Source: JBIYSM02 sp044759095
GTDB lineage: Bacteria; Bacillota; Bacilli; Brevibacillales; Brevibacillaceae
DNA: 64,000 nucleotides
Reading direction: 5' to 3'
NCBI RefSeq assembly: GCF_044759095.2
Contig: NZ_JBIYSM020000021.1
Location: forward strand, 4,614 to 68,613
Shown: piece by piece, positions 17,614 to 24,764 of the stretch
How the letters are laid out: every line of letters begins with the position of its first letter
Numbering within the stretch: the first letter of the stretch is position 1
Notes under the pieces: model-generated
The model's input: the letters and a program-made list of their open reading frames with translations, nothing else
Told to the model about the DNA's origin: nothing
Database searches by the model: none
Made by a program: the position numbers and the translations under genes

Positions 17614-17684
17614 AACGAAAGCATCGCGACGACCAGCATCCCAAATGAAATCATCAGGGAAATGGCTTCGTACCACTTTTTTAC
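17598..17684 (-). pseudogene. Holin-like type I toxin remnant, start codon replaced by GTA
   Basis: The minus strand encodes KKWYEAISLMISFGMLVVAM followed by LSFQKRK and a stop, the hallmark of the small hydrophobic holin-like toxins (Hol_Tox type), here one helix with a basic tail. There is no ATG, GTG, TTG or CTG in frame between the helix and an upstream TGA. The codon where the start normally lies (17682-17684) is GTA. It also overlaps the stop codon of the upstream acetyltransferase gene. Start loss by GTG-to-GTA mutation is the simplest reading; a non-standard start is the alternative. Confidence 0.6.
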
Positions 17685-18244
17685 TGTTCGGTCACTTCAG
17701 CTTTGCCCGCCAGGTATCGCAGAAAATCTTCCCGCTTGAAAGCGTGAAGAACGCACGGCTGCTTTACCCGGTTTTCCAGGTGTTCGTGCTCTTCTGGATA
17801 TTCTCCCTCCACGTTTAAGCTCACGTAAGGCAGTTTTTCCTGTGCTTTTTGCGAGCGAATGTTGGATTGTTTCGCCCCGGCGAAAACGACGTCCAGTTCC
17901 AGGTCGAGGAACGCAATGCGGAGAATGGCTTCCTTGGCCTGTTGGTTGTAGCCTTTTCCCCAGTAGTCCTTGCCCAGCCAGCTCCCGATATGACAGCGCC
18001 GCTTCTCCCTGTCGATGAACATCAGCGTCGTGATGCCGATGAGTTCATCGTTCTCGTTGAAAACCACCCGACTGATGGACTTGCCCTCCTGTTCTTCTTC
18101 CGAAATGAAGCGAATATAGTGTTTGGTATCTTCTACAGATTGGTCGTTTACGCCCAACTGCTCCTTGACGGCCGGATCCGTTACCAGTGTATAGATTCTT
18201 TCTGCATAGGCCAGATCATGCGGCTGCAATTTGACTGAAATCAC
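17681..18244 (-). CDS. GNAT acetyltransferase, RimJ/RimL-like
   Basis: A 187-residue acetyl-CoA-dependent N-acetyltransferase. The acceptor region LIGITTLMFIDREKRRCHIG is followed by the acetyl-CoA-binding GKDYWGKGYNQQAKEAILR and the later ELDVVFAGAKQSNIRSQKA, the order seen in the Acetyltransf_3 subfamily. The C-terminal stretch is acidic and histidine-containing. The start is ATG 18242-18244 with GGGGGAATTGCAG upstream. It is divergent from the SAM-riboswitch transcript. The substrate is unknown. Confidence 0.88.
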   Translation of the reverse strand: MISVKLQPHDLAYAERIYTLVTDPAVKEQLGVNDQSVEDTKHYIRFISEEEQEGKSISRVVFNENDELIGITTLMFIDREKRRCHIGSWLGKDYWGKGYNQQAKEAILRIAFLDLELDVVFAGAKQSNIRSQKAQEKLPYVSLNVEGEYPEEHEHLENRVKQPCVLHAFKREDFLRYLAGKAEVTEQ

Positions 18245-18277
18245 TGCAATTCCCCCTGCTTTACTTGGAAATTCATA

Positions 18278-18306
18278 TTGACCGGATCAGGTGTTTTTCC
18301 TATAAT
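18278..18306 (+). promoter_or_regulatory. Promoter of the metY riboswitch transcript
   Basis: TTGACC and a perfect TATAAT are separated by exactly 17 bases. The start should lie near 18313, about 25 bases before the aptamer. Confidence 0.88.
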
Positions 18307-18338
18307 AACAAATAATCGCAATTTTCATAGTGTTTTTG

Positions 18339-18444
18339 TTCATCAAGAGTGGTGGAGGGACTGGCCCGACGAAGCCCGGCAACCGGCATGACTTCATGCA
18401 AGGTGCTAAATCCTGCAGAATCCCAATGATTCTGAGAGATGAAA
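18339..18444 (+). ncRNA. SAM-I (S-box) riboswitch of metY
   Basis: In order: CATCAAGAGTGGTGGAGGGA, the GGCCCGACGAAGCCCGGCAACC core, AAGGTGCTAAATCC, and the closing GAGAGATGAAATC, the S-box blocks that make P1-P4. It should reduce metY transcription when S-adenosylmethionine is high. It is the second SAM-I element in the window. Confidence 0.97.
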
Positions 18445-18468
18445 TCATGCGAACCGCTTTGTGTACGC

Positions 18469-18505
18469 AGCCTTCTTCTACTCAGAAGAAGGCTTTTCAT
18501 TTTTT
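18469..18505 (+). terminator. Riboswitch terminator upstream of metY
   Basis: AGCCTTCTTCT-actc-AGAAGAAGGCT followed by TTTCATTTTTT, between the SAM aptamer and the ribosome site of metY. Confidence 0.92.
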
Positions 18506-18525
18506 ATCAAGAGAGGGAGATGTAC

Positions 18526-19842
18526 ATGTCAGCCAATCAACAGTGGAAGCCAGAAACACTTGCTTTGCACGGAGGTCAGGAGCCCGATCCGGTAACAGGC
18601 TCACGCGCCGTACCGATTTACCAAACCACCTCCTACGTCTTCCGCGATACGGAGCACGCCGCCAATCTGTTTGGATTGAAGGAATTCGGGAACATCTACA
18701 CGCGCATCATGAACCCCACGCAGGACGTGTTTGAGAAGCGTGTTGCCCTGCTGGAAGGCGGCGTCGGCGCTCTCGCCACAGCGTCCGGGCAGGCGGCTAT
18801 TACCTTTGCCATCCTCAACATCGCTCAAGCAGGCGACGATATTGTAGCCTCCAGCAGCCTTTACGGCGGCACCTACAATCTGTTTGCCCACACCCTGCCG
18901 AAGCTGGGCATCACCGTTCATTTTGTCGATCAGTCCAATCCGGAGAACTTCCGCGAAAAGATTACCGACAAAACCAAAGCTCTCTTCTGCGAAACGATCG
19001 GCAATCCGCGTATTGACGTGGCTGACATCGAAGCGATCGCCGACATCGCCCATGAGCACGGCGTACCTCTGATCGTGGACAATACCTTTGCCACCCCCAT
19101 TCTCTGCCGTCCGTTTGACCATGGGGCAGACATCGTCGTCCATTCCACCACCAAATTTATCGGCGGGCACGGCACGGCCATCGGCGGCATCATCGTTGAC
19201 TCCGGCAAATTTGACTGGACCAACGGCAAGTTCCCCGGACTGACCACGCCGGACCCGAGCTACCACGGTGTGGTCTACACAGAGGCGGTCGGCAACCTGG
19301 CATATATCATCAAGGCGCGCGTTCAGCTGCAGCGAGACATCGGCGCCGCGGTGGCACCGTTCAACTCGTTCCTGTTCCTGCAAGGGTTGGAGACGCTGCA
19401 CCTGCGCGTCGAGCGGCACAGCCAAAACGCCCTCGCCGTCGCCAAATTCCTGGCGCAGCACCCCGACGTGGAATGGGTCAGCTACCCCGGTCTGGAGGGC
19501 GACAAGCATTATGAGCTGGCGCAAAAATACCTGCCAAAAGGGGCAGGTGCGATCCTGACGTTTGAAGTGAAAGGCGGAGTGGAAGCAGGCCGGAAGCTGA
19601 TCGAGTCGGCGCAGCTGTTCTCCCATCTGGCCAACGTGGGCGACTCCAAGTCGCTGATTATCCACCCGGCGAGCACGACTCACCAGCAGATGTCGGAGGC
19701 CGAGCAGCGGGCGGCCGGCGTTACGCCGGGGCTGATTCGCCTGTCGGTTGGGACCGAGGCGATTGAGGATATCATCGGCGATTTGGAGCAGGCGTTGGAG
19801 ATCGCGGTGGAACAATTTGAAATAACAACTACTGGAGAGTGA
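18526..19842 (+). CDS. metY: O-acetylhomoserine aminocarboxypropyltransferase (sulfhydrylase)
   Basis: A 438-residue PLP enzyme of the Cys/Met metabolism family that makes homocysteine (or methionine) from O-acetylhomoserine and sulfide (or methanethiol). Visible are ETLALHGGQEPDPVTGSRAV at the N-terminus, ATASGQAAI, the VDNTFATPILCRPFDHGADI strand, and the PLP lysine in VHSTTKFIGGHGTAIGG. The end has GLIRLSVGTEAIEDIIGDLE. I chose ATG 18526-18528, six bases after GGGAG; an ATG six bases earlier overlaps that site. A SAM riboswitch controls it, consistent with methionine synthesis. Confidence 0.95.
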   Translation: MSANQQWKPETLALHGGQEPDPVTGSRAVPIYQTTSYVFRDTEHAANLFGLKEFGNIYTRIMNPTQDVFEKRVALLEGGVGALATASGQAAITFAILNIAQAGDDIVASSSLYGGTYNLFAHTLPKLGITVHFVDQSNPENFREKITDKTKALFCETIGNPRIDVADIEAIADIAHEHGVPLIVDNTFATPILCRPFDHGADIVVHSTTKFIGGHGTAIGGIIVDSGKFDWTNGKFPGLTTPDPSYHGVVYTEAVGNLAYIIKARVQLQRDIGAAVAPFNSFLFLQGLETLHLRVERHSQNALAVAKFLAQHPDVEWVSYPGLEGDKHYELAQKYLPKGAGAILTFEVKGGVEAGRKLIESAQLFSHLANVGDSKSLIIHPASTTHQQMSEAEQRAAGVTPGLIRLSVGTEAIEDIIGDLEQALEIAVEQFEITTTGE

Positions 19843-19861
19843 AGTTTTGAACCTAAATTAG

Positions 19862-19912
19862 ACACCTCCCTGAATCTTCTCAAACGATTCAGGGAGGTGT
19901 TTTTGCTTGTTT
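19862..19912 (+). terminator. Intrinsic terminator of metY
   Basis: ACACCTCCCTGAATC and GATTCAGGGAGGTGT arms with a short loop, followed by TTTTGCTTGTTTTTTTT. Confidence 0.9.
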
Positions 19913-19954
19913 TTTTTGTTCAGTACACAATCGATATCTCTTGGCTTTTAAATT

Positions 19955-19990
19955 ACAAAAAGGCGGGCACAAAACCCACCTTTTGTAAAA
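19955..19990 (-). terminator. Intrinsic terminator of the TasA/camelysin-like gene
   Basis: Minus-strand AGGTGGGTTTTGTGCCCGCC followed by TTTTTG, about 25 bases past the stop at 20015. Confidence 0.75.
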
Positions 19991-20014
19991 CGATCCTATG
20001 ATTAAAGAGTCAGA

Positions 20015-20605
20015 TTAGTCAGTGAGGTCTTCGCCATCTGTTTGTGTTGCTTCAAACGTCCATGTCAGTGCAACTTCGTCGCCTTGGAAGACGTTTTGAT
20101 TGTCACCATTGTCTCTGAACTCAATGTTGAACACAATGTCGTCAATATCCTCTACTGGCAGATGGCCTTCTCCGTCCCAATCGATGAGGTCTGGACGGTT
20201 ATCTTCGGTTAATTCTGCCAGTTCAGCTAGCGATTTGTTAAATACGATGACTTCACCGTGGTCAGTGTTTACTTTGCAGTTTACGAAGATGTGTTCGCCA
20301 ATGTCCTCAGAACCGTTCGGCAAACCATTATCAGTTACGTTATAAGACGTAGACAACAATACTTTTGCAATATCCAATTCACCGGTGTTCGCGATTGTGT
20401 ACGATCCGTTTACCCAGTCACCCGGCTTCATGTTTGAAAGATTGAATACGGTAGATGGATTAACAGACAAATCCAAGGTTCCCATTGCCATGGTGTTTTC
20501 GATTTGAGCCGTATCGTTAAAGTATGCGAAAGTTCCTCCGCCGATGAGTGCTGCACCCAAACCAACCGATGCCAGAGTCATAGCAAATTGTTTTTTCAGA
20601 TTCAT
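20015..20605 (-). CDS. TasA/CalY (camelysin) family matrix fibre protein
   Basis: A 196-residue exported protein of the camelysin/TasA family, about the length of Bacillus CalY and shorter than TasA. The N-terminal helix ends in GGGTFAYFNDTAQIENTMAMGTLDL, the signature SipW-processed region. The body has NMKPGDWVNGSYTIANTGEL, a beta-sandwich motif, and an acidic C-terminus. TasA forms extracellular amyloid-like fibres in biofilms; protease activity claimed for camelysin is doubtful. The start ATG 20603-20605 follows GGGAGGA; an upstream in-frame ATG lacks a site. It has its own promoter of the cluster type and its own terminator. Confidence 0.9.
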   Translation of the reverse strand: MNLKKQFAMTLASVGLGAALIGGGTFAYFNDTAQIENTMAMGTLDLSVNPSTVFNLSNMKPGDWVNGSYTIANTGELDIAKVLLSTSYNVTDNGLPNGSEDIGEHIFVNCKVNTDHGEVIVFNKSLAELAELTEDNRPDLIDWDGEGHLPVEDIDDIVFNIEFRDNGDNQNVFQGDEVALTWTFEATQTDGEDLTD

Positions 20606-20656
20606 TGATAATTCCTCCCATTGTTTTTTCGGTATCAAGTACCGTTCACAGTTTTA

Positions 20657-20769
20657 ATCTTACGGTTTTTTCCTGGTTTCAACTTCCTGCGTCAGGTTGA
20701 AAAAAGAGCATGGGATGGTTGAAACGACGCTACAACTCATCCTCTTATGTCCTCATACTGAAGGAGGAG
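20657..20769 (-). promoter_or_regulatory. Promoter C with partial upstream palindrome (TasA/CalY-like gene)
   Basis: On the minus strand GAAGTT (20681-20686) and TAAGAT (20657-20662) are 18 bases apart with CG just before the -10. Upstream, CTCATACT-GA-AGGAGGAG on the plus strand (20752-20769) is a degenerate copy of the palindrome seen intact at 25418 and nearly intact at 22035. The sequence AACCTGACGCAGGAAGTT next to the -35 is nearly the same in promoter B. Confidence 0.6.
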
Positions 20770-20881
20770 TCCACTTCATCCCGCAGGTACGGTTCATGCA
20801 ACCTCACATACTATCCCCATCCTCTTGCACCAGGCAATTCTAAGGACTCTACACCTGAAGGCAACTTTTATCACTAAACGA

Positions 20882-20932
20882 AAAAACGGGGCGATCCCTT
20901 AGTCTAAGCTAGACTTGTGGGACAGCCCCGGC
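20882..20932 (-). terminator. Intrinsic terminator of the sipW2 unit
   Basis: Minus-strand GGGGCTGTCCCACAAGTC and GACTAAGGGATCGCCCC form a long imperfect stem, followed by GTTTTTTCG. It ends the sipW2-coiled-coil protein transcript. Confidence 0.8.
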
Positions 20933-20952
20933 ATATACAACCATAAAGAGTG

Positions 20953-21240
20953 TTACGTTTTCCTCTTATTCTGCTTCAGCACATCATCATCTATACCCTC
21001 AGGTATATTTAGTTTAAACCAATTTAGCATTTGTTCCCGAAATTGTTCTAGGGTAATTTCCTTTTTTGCAAGTTTTTGTTGCAATTGTTTAATAAACGTT
21101 TGAAGATCTTGCTTTAGAACTTCATTTTCCTTTTTATACGCTTTGGTTGGCGGTTCAGGATTACTAACAGCATGGACTGACATGGGGACTGACATGCTGA
21201 ACACGAGAGCAGACGTAAGCATAGTCCTTTTCCATTTCAT
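20953..21240 (-). CDS. Small exported coiled-coil protein of the matrix cluster
   Basis: A 95-residue protein with an N-terminal signal peptide (basic start, hydrophobic core, VHAV at the likely cleavage site). The rest is a highly charged helix: KKENEVLKQDLQTFIKQLQQ continues with heptad-like spacing into EQFREQMLNWF. I do not recognise a family. It follows the signal peptidase gene at 21393 on the same strand by about 150 bases and ends at a strong terminator, so it is probably co-transcribed. A GTG directly before the ATG is an alternative start; AAGGGGGTGA serves either. A helper or anchor of the matrix fibres is only a guess from context. Confidence 0.7.
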   Translation of the reverse strand: MKWKRTMLTSALVFSMSVPMSVHAVSNPEPPTKAYKKENEVLKQDLQTFIKQLQQKLAKKEITLEQFREQMLNWFKLNIPEGIDDDVLKQNKRKT

Positions 21241-21354
21241 CACAAGGTTTCACCCCCTTCCTATTTGGTAGTATTCTCCATACAATTTTATCTGTGATTT
21301 GCACATTACGCATATACATCTTCAGGTTGAGTTTTTGCCTTAGGAGTGTTAATG

Positions 21355-21386
21355 GAAAAGGCTGCCCTTGCATGGCAGCCGGATTA
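21355..21386 (-). terminator. Hairpin with short T-run after sipW2
   Basis: Minus-strand GGCTGCC-atgcaag-GGCAGCC followed by TTTTCC. It may attenuate rather than fully end transcription into the small coiled-coil gene. Confidence 0.65.
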
Positions 21387-21392
21387 TGATCT

Positions 21393-21944
21393 TTATTTCT
21401 GTGACTGGGTGTTGAGATCGCCGGAATCCGTTTTTTCGGCCTCTTTCATCAGCCTGTACAGCTTCCAGATCTGACTGATGATTAAATAGACACCTGGCAC
21501 CGTCAAAAAGAGCAACATGCCTGTCTTGGATTGTACAAAGCTGATCAGATAACCCACAAGGGGGACCCAATACTGTACTTTTCCTATCACCCGATCTGGC
21601 GTTATCGGATTCGCGTCATTCCCATCATTTGCGTCCCCTTTGGTGTTGAGTTTCCCTTTTTGAATATCAACCACACGGTGCGTGACTGTAACATTATCCT
21701 TGTCTTTGAATGTGACGATATCCCCTTTTTGTATCTCCTCAATCGGAACCGCTTTCACCGCTACGATACTTCCTGTATTGAAAGTAGGGGCCATCGAGCC
21801 GCTTAACACCACCATGAGCTCGTTTCCAAACAAGGTTGTCTTGCCGCCGTTGATTTTCCCCATGAACAGGAACCCGCAGAGTGCAATCACAAGAACGAGA
21901 AAAAGCGTTGTTGCAACTGAAACCACTTTTTTAAGAATAGCCAC
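21393..21944 (-). CDS. sipW: SipW-type (ER-type) signal peptidase I
   Basis: A 183-residue membrane serine protease of the Ser-His subclass that removes signal peptides from TasA-type proteins. The first helix (residues 5-30) precedes the active-site motif VVLSGSMAPTFNTG (Ser50), and the partner histidine lies in VTVTHRVV (His89). TKGDANDGNDANP is the third conserved block, and a second hydrophobic helix near the C-terminus ends in a charged tail. The GTG at 21942-21944 has AGAGAGGA eight bases upstream; an earlier ATG lacks a site. Promoter B lies immediately upstream. Its substrates are probably the TasA-like proteins of this cluster. Confidence 0.92.
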   Translation of the reverse strand: MAILKKVVSVATTLFLVLVIALCGFLFMGKINGGKTTLFGNELMVVLSGSMAPTFNTGSIVAVKAVPIEEIQKGDIVTFKDKDNVTVTHRVVDIQKGKLNTKGDANDGNDANPITPDRVIGKVQYWVPLVGYLISFVQSKTGMLLFLTVPGVYLIISQIWKLYRLMKEAEKTDSGDLNTQSQK

Positions 21945-21984
21945 GTAAACATTCCTCTCTTTCCTCATTCTGTTCAGTAACTTT

Positions 21985-22052
21985 ATTTTACGAGGTTTAC
22001 ATGACGCTAACTTCCTTCATCAGGTGGGAATGACCTCATACTGAAGTATGAC
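21985..22052 (-). promoter_or_regulatory. Promoter B with upstream palindrome (sipW2)
   Basis: On the minus strand GAAGTT (22009-22014) and TAAAAT (21985-21990) are 18 bases apart with TCG directly before the -10. The palindrome CTCATACT-GA-AGTATGAC lies at 22035-22052, its centre about 30 bases upstream of the -35. Seven of eight arm pairs match. Confidence 0.7.
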
Positions 22053-22069
22053 TCTGTTCTCCTACTCGC

Positions 22070-22105
22070 AAAGAGAAAACCCAGCAACTCAGTCGCTGGG
22101 TTGGA
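22070..22105 (-). terminator. Intrinsic terminator of the sipW1 matrix operon
   Basis: Minus-strand AACCCAGCGACTGAGTTGCTGGGTT followed by TTCTCTTTG. It overlaps the last codons of the Pro-rich protein gene. Confidence 0.8.
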
Positions 22106-22877
22106 TTGCTTGTGAATCCATTGGGCTGCCCTCCTCGCCTAATGGCGGTGTTGGCGGCTCTGTCGGTGTATCAGTTGCGGGAGGCGGCGGGGTCGTGGAA
22201 TCGTCCGCAGGTGGGGGTGACGGCGGCGTATCTGGCGTTGTCGGCGGCGTACCCGGAGTGGTTGGCGTAGTCGGAACATCCGGAGTAGGCCCCGTCGGAT
22301 CGGGCACCACGACCTCCTCCACATCCGTCTTCTCCCGGTACGTGGTCTGGACCGTAATCGGCACCATCTGATGATAAAAGCCGCCCAAGGCCGTTACATG
22401 CAGCTGCCCCGTTACCGTCTTGTTTTTCCGTCCGATAGCTTTGTCGTCATGGTACACTTTAAAGGTGATGCCCTCGCCGTCCTCCGACTCCACCTTTTCG
22501 ATCTTCACGTCATCTTCTGCGGCACCGGTAACCGTAAAGTTCTCCACTTCCAAATCGAGATGGGGACGCTGCGGAAACAGGGTGATCCAATCCGCCCCCC
22601 GCTGAATTGTAACCTTGACGTCGGTCTCTATGTCCTCTCCCGGTTTGGAGGGTCCTGCGCCTTCTTTTTTCTTCTTCGTAATCTTGACCTTCTTAAAGAC
22701 TTCCGTCTTCAACACCAACTGCTTCGCTTCCGTCACAAACACATCCTGATTCGTTCCGGTAGATACAGCAGAAGCATGCTTCTTTTCACTGGTCAAAAAC
22801 GCCGTGGTTCCTTCCAGCTGAAACAGATAGAACAGGGAGGATATCGTAGCGAGATATAATACGGACTTTCTCAACAC
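22089..22877 (-). CDS. Exported protein with proline/threonine-rich tail, TapA-like position
   Basis: A 262-residue protein with an N-terminal hydrophobic segment ending FQLEGTTAFLTSEKKHASAV, which looks like a SipW-type signal region. A middle domain of about 130 residues (beta-rich, with KKVKITKKKKEG) follows. The last 70 residues are almost pure Pro/Thr/Ser/Asp repeats such as PTTPTTPGTPPTTPDTPPSP, typical of a wall-spanning or spacer segment. The GTG at 22875-22877 follows GGGGAGGG. It is the last gene of the sipW1 operon, 11 bases after the TasA-like gene. By position it corresponds to the TapA/YqxM accessory protein, though sequence identity to TapA is not claimed. Confidence 0.75.
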   Translation of the reverse strand: MLRKSVLYLATISSLFYLFQLEGTTAFLTSEKKHASAVSTGTNQDVFVTEAKQLVLKTEVFKKVKITKKKKEGAGPSKPGEDIETDVKVTIQRGADWITLFPQRPHLDLEVENFTVTGAAEDDVKIEKVESEDGEGITFKVYHDDKAIGRKNKTVTGQLHVTALGGFYHQMVPITVQTTYREKTDVEEVVVPDPTGPTPDVPTTPTTPGTPPTTPDTPPSPPPADDSTTPPPPATDTPTEPPTPPLGEEGSPMDSQAIQPSD

Positions 22878-22888
22878 ATTCCCTCCCC

Positions 22889-23542
22889 TTACTCGGCATA
22901 AATGGAGTTGGGCGTCGCCTGTTTGGCCAGGAAGCTTAGCTGCAGCTCTGCAGCAAGCGCCTGGTAGGACGCATTTACCCCGTCTTCCGGCAGATAAACG
23001 GTGATCTGAAACTCTCGGTCCGGCTCCTGCGGGGTCAATCTGTCTTCCGTCGGGTTCCCCTGCTTCACGGTGGTACCTCGATTCAAATCGCGTATGAGTC
23101 CGTCGTAGAGAACGTCCTTGCCCAGCTCAATCTTGACGCGCAGCACTTCCTCCAACTTCTGCGCGTGTCCCTGTTTTCGCACGTCTTTCAGCTCGGCAAC
23201 AATCTTGTAGTCAAAATCCAGGTCGCTGTTTCCTTTTTTTAGCGTGGCGCTAAGCTGCCGGGCGTCCCCCGGGATCATTCTGGAGAGGTCGACCGTCTGG
23301 CTGCCGCCCTCCACCACTTTCCACTGGTCACCGTACTGGCTCTCCGATATGTCCAGCAGCCCGACCACAAACTGATGGACGGTATCCCTGGCCTCGTTCC
23401 ACATCCAGCTGTACGTGCCGGACGGCTGTACCCAGAGTGAAAACGTCACGCCGACCAAAAAGACGCCGCTCATGAATTTGTCTCTCATGCCGAACGATTT
23501 ACGGGCGGCACGGGCACGCATCGTTCTCGAATTACTTGCCAT
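22889..23542 (-). CDS. TasA-like exported protein (third camelysin-type paralogue)
   Basis: A 217-residue protein with a basic N-terminus, one signal/anchor helix (MSGVFLVGVTFSLWV) and a beta-rich body. It has the camelysin-like blocks QTVDLSRMIPGDARQLSATL and EFQITVYLPEDGVNASYQAL and ends in LQLSFLAKQ, echoing DFGFLATQQ in the neighbouring fusion protein. The start at 23540-23542 overlaps the end of that gene by 11 bases, and its ribosome site is poor, so translation may be coupled. ATG 23519-23521 is an alternative. It is the third gene of the sipW1 operon and probably a fibre or minor subunit. Confidence 0.75.
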   Translation of the reverse strand: MASNSRTMRARAARKSFGMRDKFMSGVFLVGVTFSLWVQPSGTYSWMWNEARDTVHQFVVGLLDISESQYGDQWKVVEGGSQTVDLSRMIPGDARQLSATLKKGNSDLDFDYKIVAELKDVRKQGHAQKLEEVLRVKIELGKDVLYDGLIRDLNRGTTVKQGNPTEDRLTPQEPDREFQITVYLPEDGVNASYQALAAELQLSFLAKQATPNSIYAE

Positions 23543-24764
23543 ACTCGTTGTTTTCGAGGTAGAAATCGGCCTGGCGCAGATGGAGAGCCAGCGGTTTCTT
23601 GCCTTCCTTCGCGATCTCCGTAAATCCGTCAATGCCATCACCTACCCGGACACCGTTGCTTTCCACCGCGTACTTGCTTACGCCTTTGAAGTCGTTGTTG
23701 ACGATCTGTACCTGCGTCGCCTTGTCATTGGCTACGACAAGCGCGTGCTCGACACCTTCAAATGTATTGCCGTCCACCAGAACAGCGGTTATCGCTTGAT
23801 TCAGCACAATCGCATGATCCGCTCCGACGAATCTGCTGTTTTTCACCGTCAAGTTCTCCAGCGTACCTTCCTTTGCCTCCGCCGTTTGAATGGAAGCCCC
23901 GTCAAACACACAGTTGCTGAAGCTCACGTTGGACTCTGCGATTACGCCGCTTCCGTCGAACGTGATGTTTTCAAACGAGGCATTCTTGACGCGCAGATCG
24001 TCCGCCTTTATCACGACCTTGGCGTCTTTGCCGTTCGCTGCCTTCCAGGTGATGTTACTGTTCATCTCAACGCTGCCCAGATCATAGGCGCCATCTGCCA
24101 GCACAAAAGTCAATCCCTCCGCATTGTCACCCATTGCTGACAGCGTTTCCTGCAGCGTCCTGCCATTCAAATTTTCCGGCGTGAAGGTCATGACCGGGCC
24201 TTTCTGGGCGAAGTACTCACCGTTATCCTGCTGGGTGGCCAGGAAGCCGAAATCCACCTCGGCTGTTTTTTGCTGCACCTCGTTGCCTGTGCTCTCCGGC
24301 AGGTAGACCGTATAGTGAAGCGGATCGCTATGGCCCTCAGCCAGTTCCGGGATGACCACGTTGGCCTGCGACAGCTGGCTGACCCGTCCGCGATAAAGCA
24401 AGTCCCCGTCACGCTCAATCTCCACTACCAGCTGGTTGTAGACGACGTCATCGCCGCTTTTCTTCTCTGCCAGCAGCGCGTACTTCACAGGGACGTCGCT
24501 GTTGTTTTCCACAGCCAGATCCTTCTCAAAGCGAACCCCCGGCAGAAACGGCTGATCTGCTTCTGCTTTAAACGTAGCCGATGTCGTACCCAACGCGATT
24601 TCCAGCTTGCCTGCCGCAAAGGCGGTCGACTCGTTTACCTGGCTGGTAAAGTACGCATACGTACCGAAGCTGGAACTGGCTGCGATCGACGAGATGACAG
24701 CCGTACCGATCATGATCCGCTTCCACGGCCAATTTTTCACCTGTTCATAATCAAACTTGATCAT
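23532..24764 (-). CDS. TasA/camelysin domain fused to a right-handed beta-helix
   Basis: A 410-residue exported protein. Residues 15-45 hold a signal helix ending SSFGTYAYFTSQVNESTAFA, the hallmark of SipW substrates. Residues 45-180 form a TasA-like domain (GKLEIALGTTSATFKAEADQ, PVKYALLAEKK, LHYTVYLPESTGNEVQQKTA). From about residue 200 the chain changes to short repeats typical of pectate-lyase/NosD-like beta-helices: NASFENITFDGSG, NVSFSNCVFDGAS, NLTVKNSRFVGADHAIVL, VLVDGNTFEGVEHALVV and VQIVNNDFKGVSKYAV. I know of no described matrix protein with this fusion. The start ATG shares one base with the sipW1 stop, so translation is coupled. The likely role is a fibre subunit with a polysaccharide- or surface-binding head; that role is inference. 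Confidence 0.85.
   Translation of the reverse strand: MIKFDYEQVKNWPWKRIMIGTAVISSIAASSSFGTYAYFTSQVNESTAFAAGKLEIALGTTSATFKAEADQPFLPGVRFEKDLAVENNSDVPVKYALLAEKKSGDDVVYNQLVVEIERDGDLLYRGRVSQLSQANVVIPELAEGHSDPLHYTVYLPESTGNEVQQKTAEVDFGFLATQQDNGEYFAQKGPVMTFTPENLNGRTLQETLSAMGDNAEGLTFVLADGAYDLGSVEMNSNITWKAANGKDAKVVIKADDLRVKNASFENITFDGSGVIAESNVSFSNCVFDGASIQTAEAKEGTLENLTVKNSRFVGADHAIVLNQAITAVLVDGNTFEGVEHALVVANDKATQVQIVNNDFKGVSKYAVESNGVRVGDGIDGFTEIAKEGKKPLALHLRQADFYLENNEYGK

Noticed and set aside
22139..22371. Short Arg/His-rich and Gly/Val-rich frames
   Set aside because: They arise from reading the Pro/Thr codon repeats of the exported protein at 22089-22877 in other frames.
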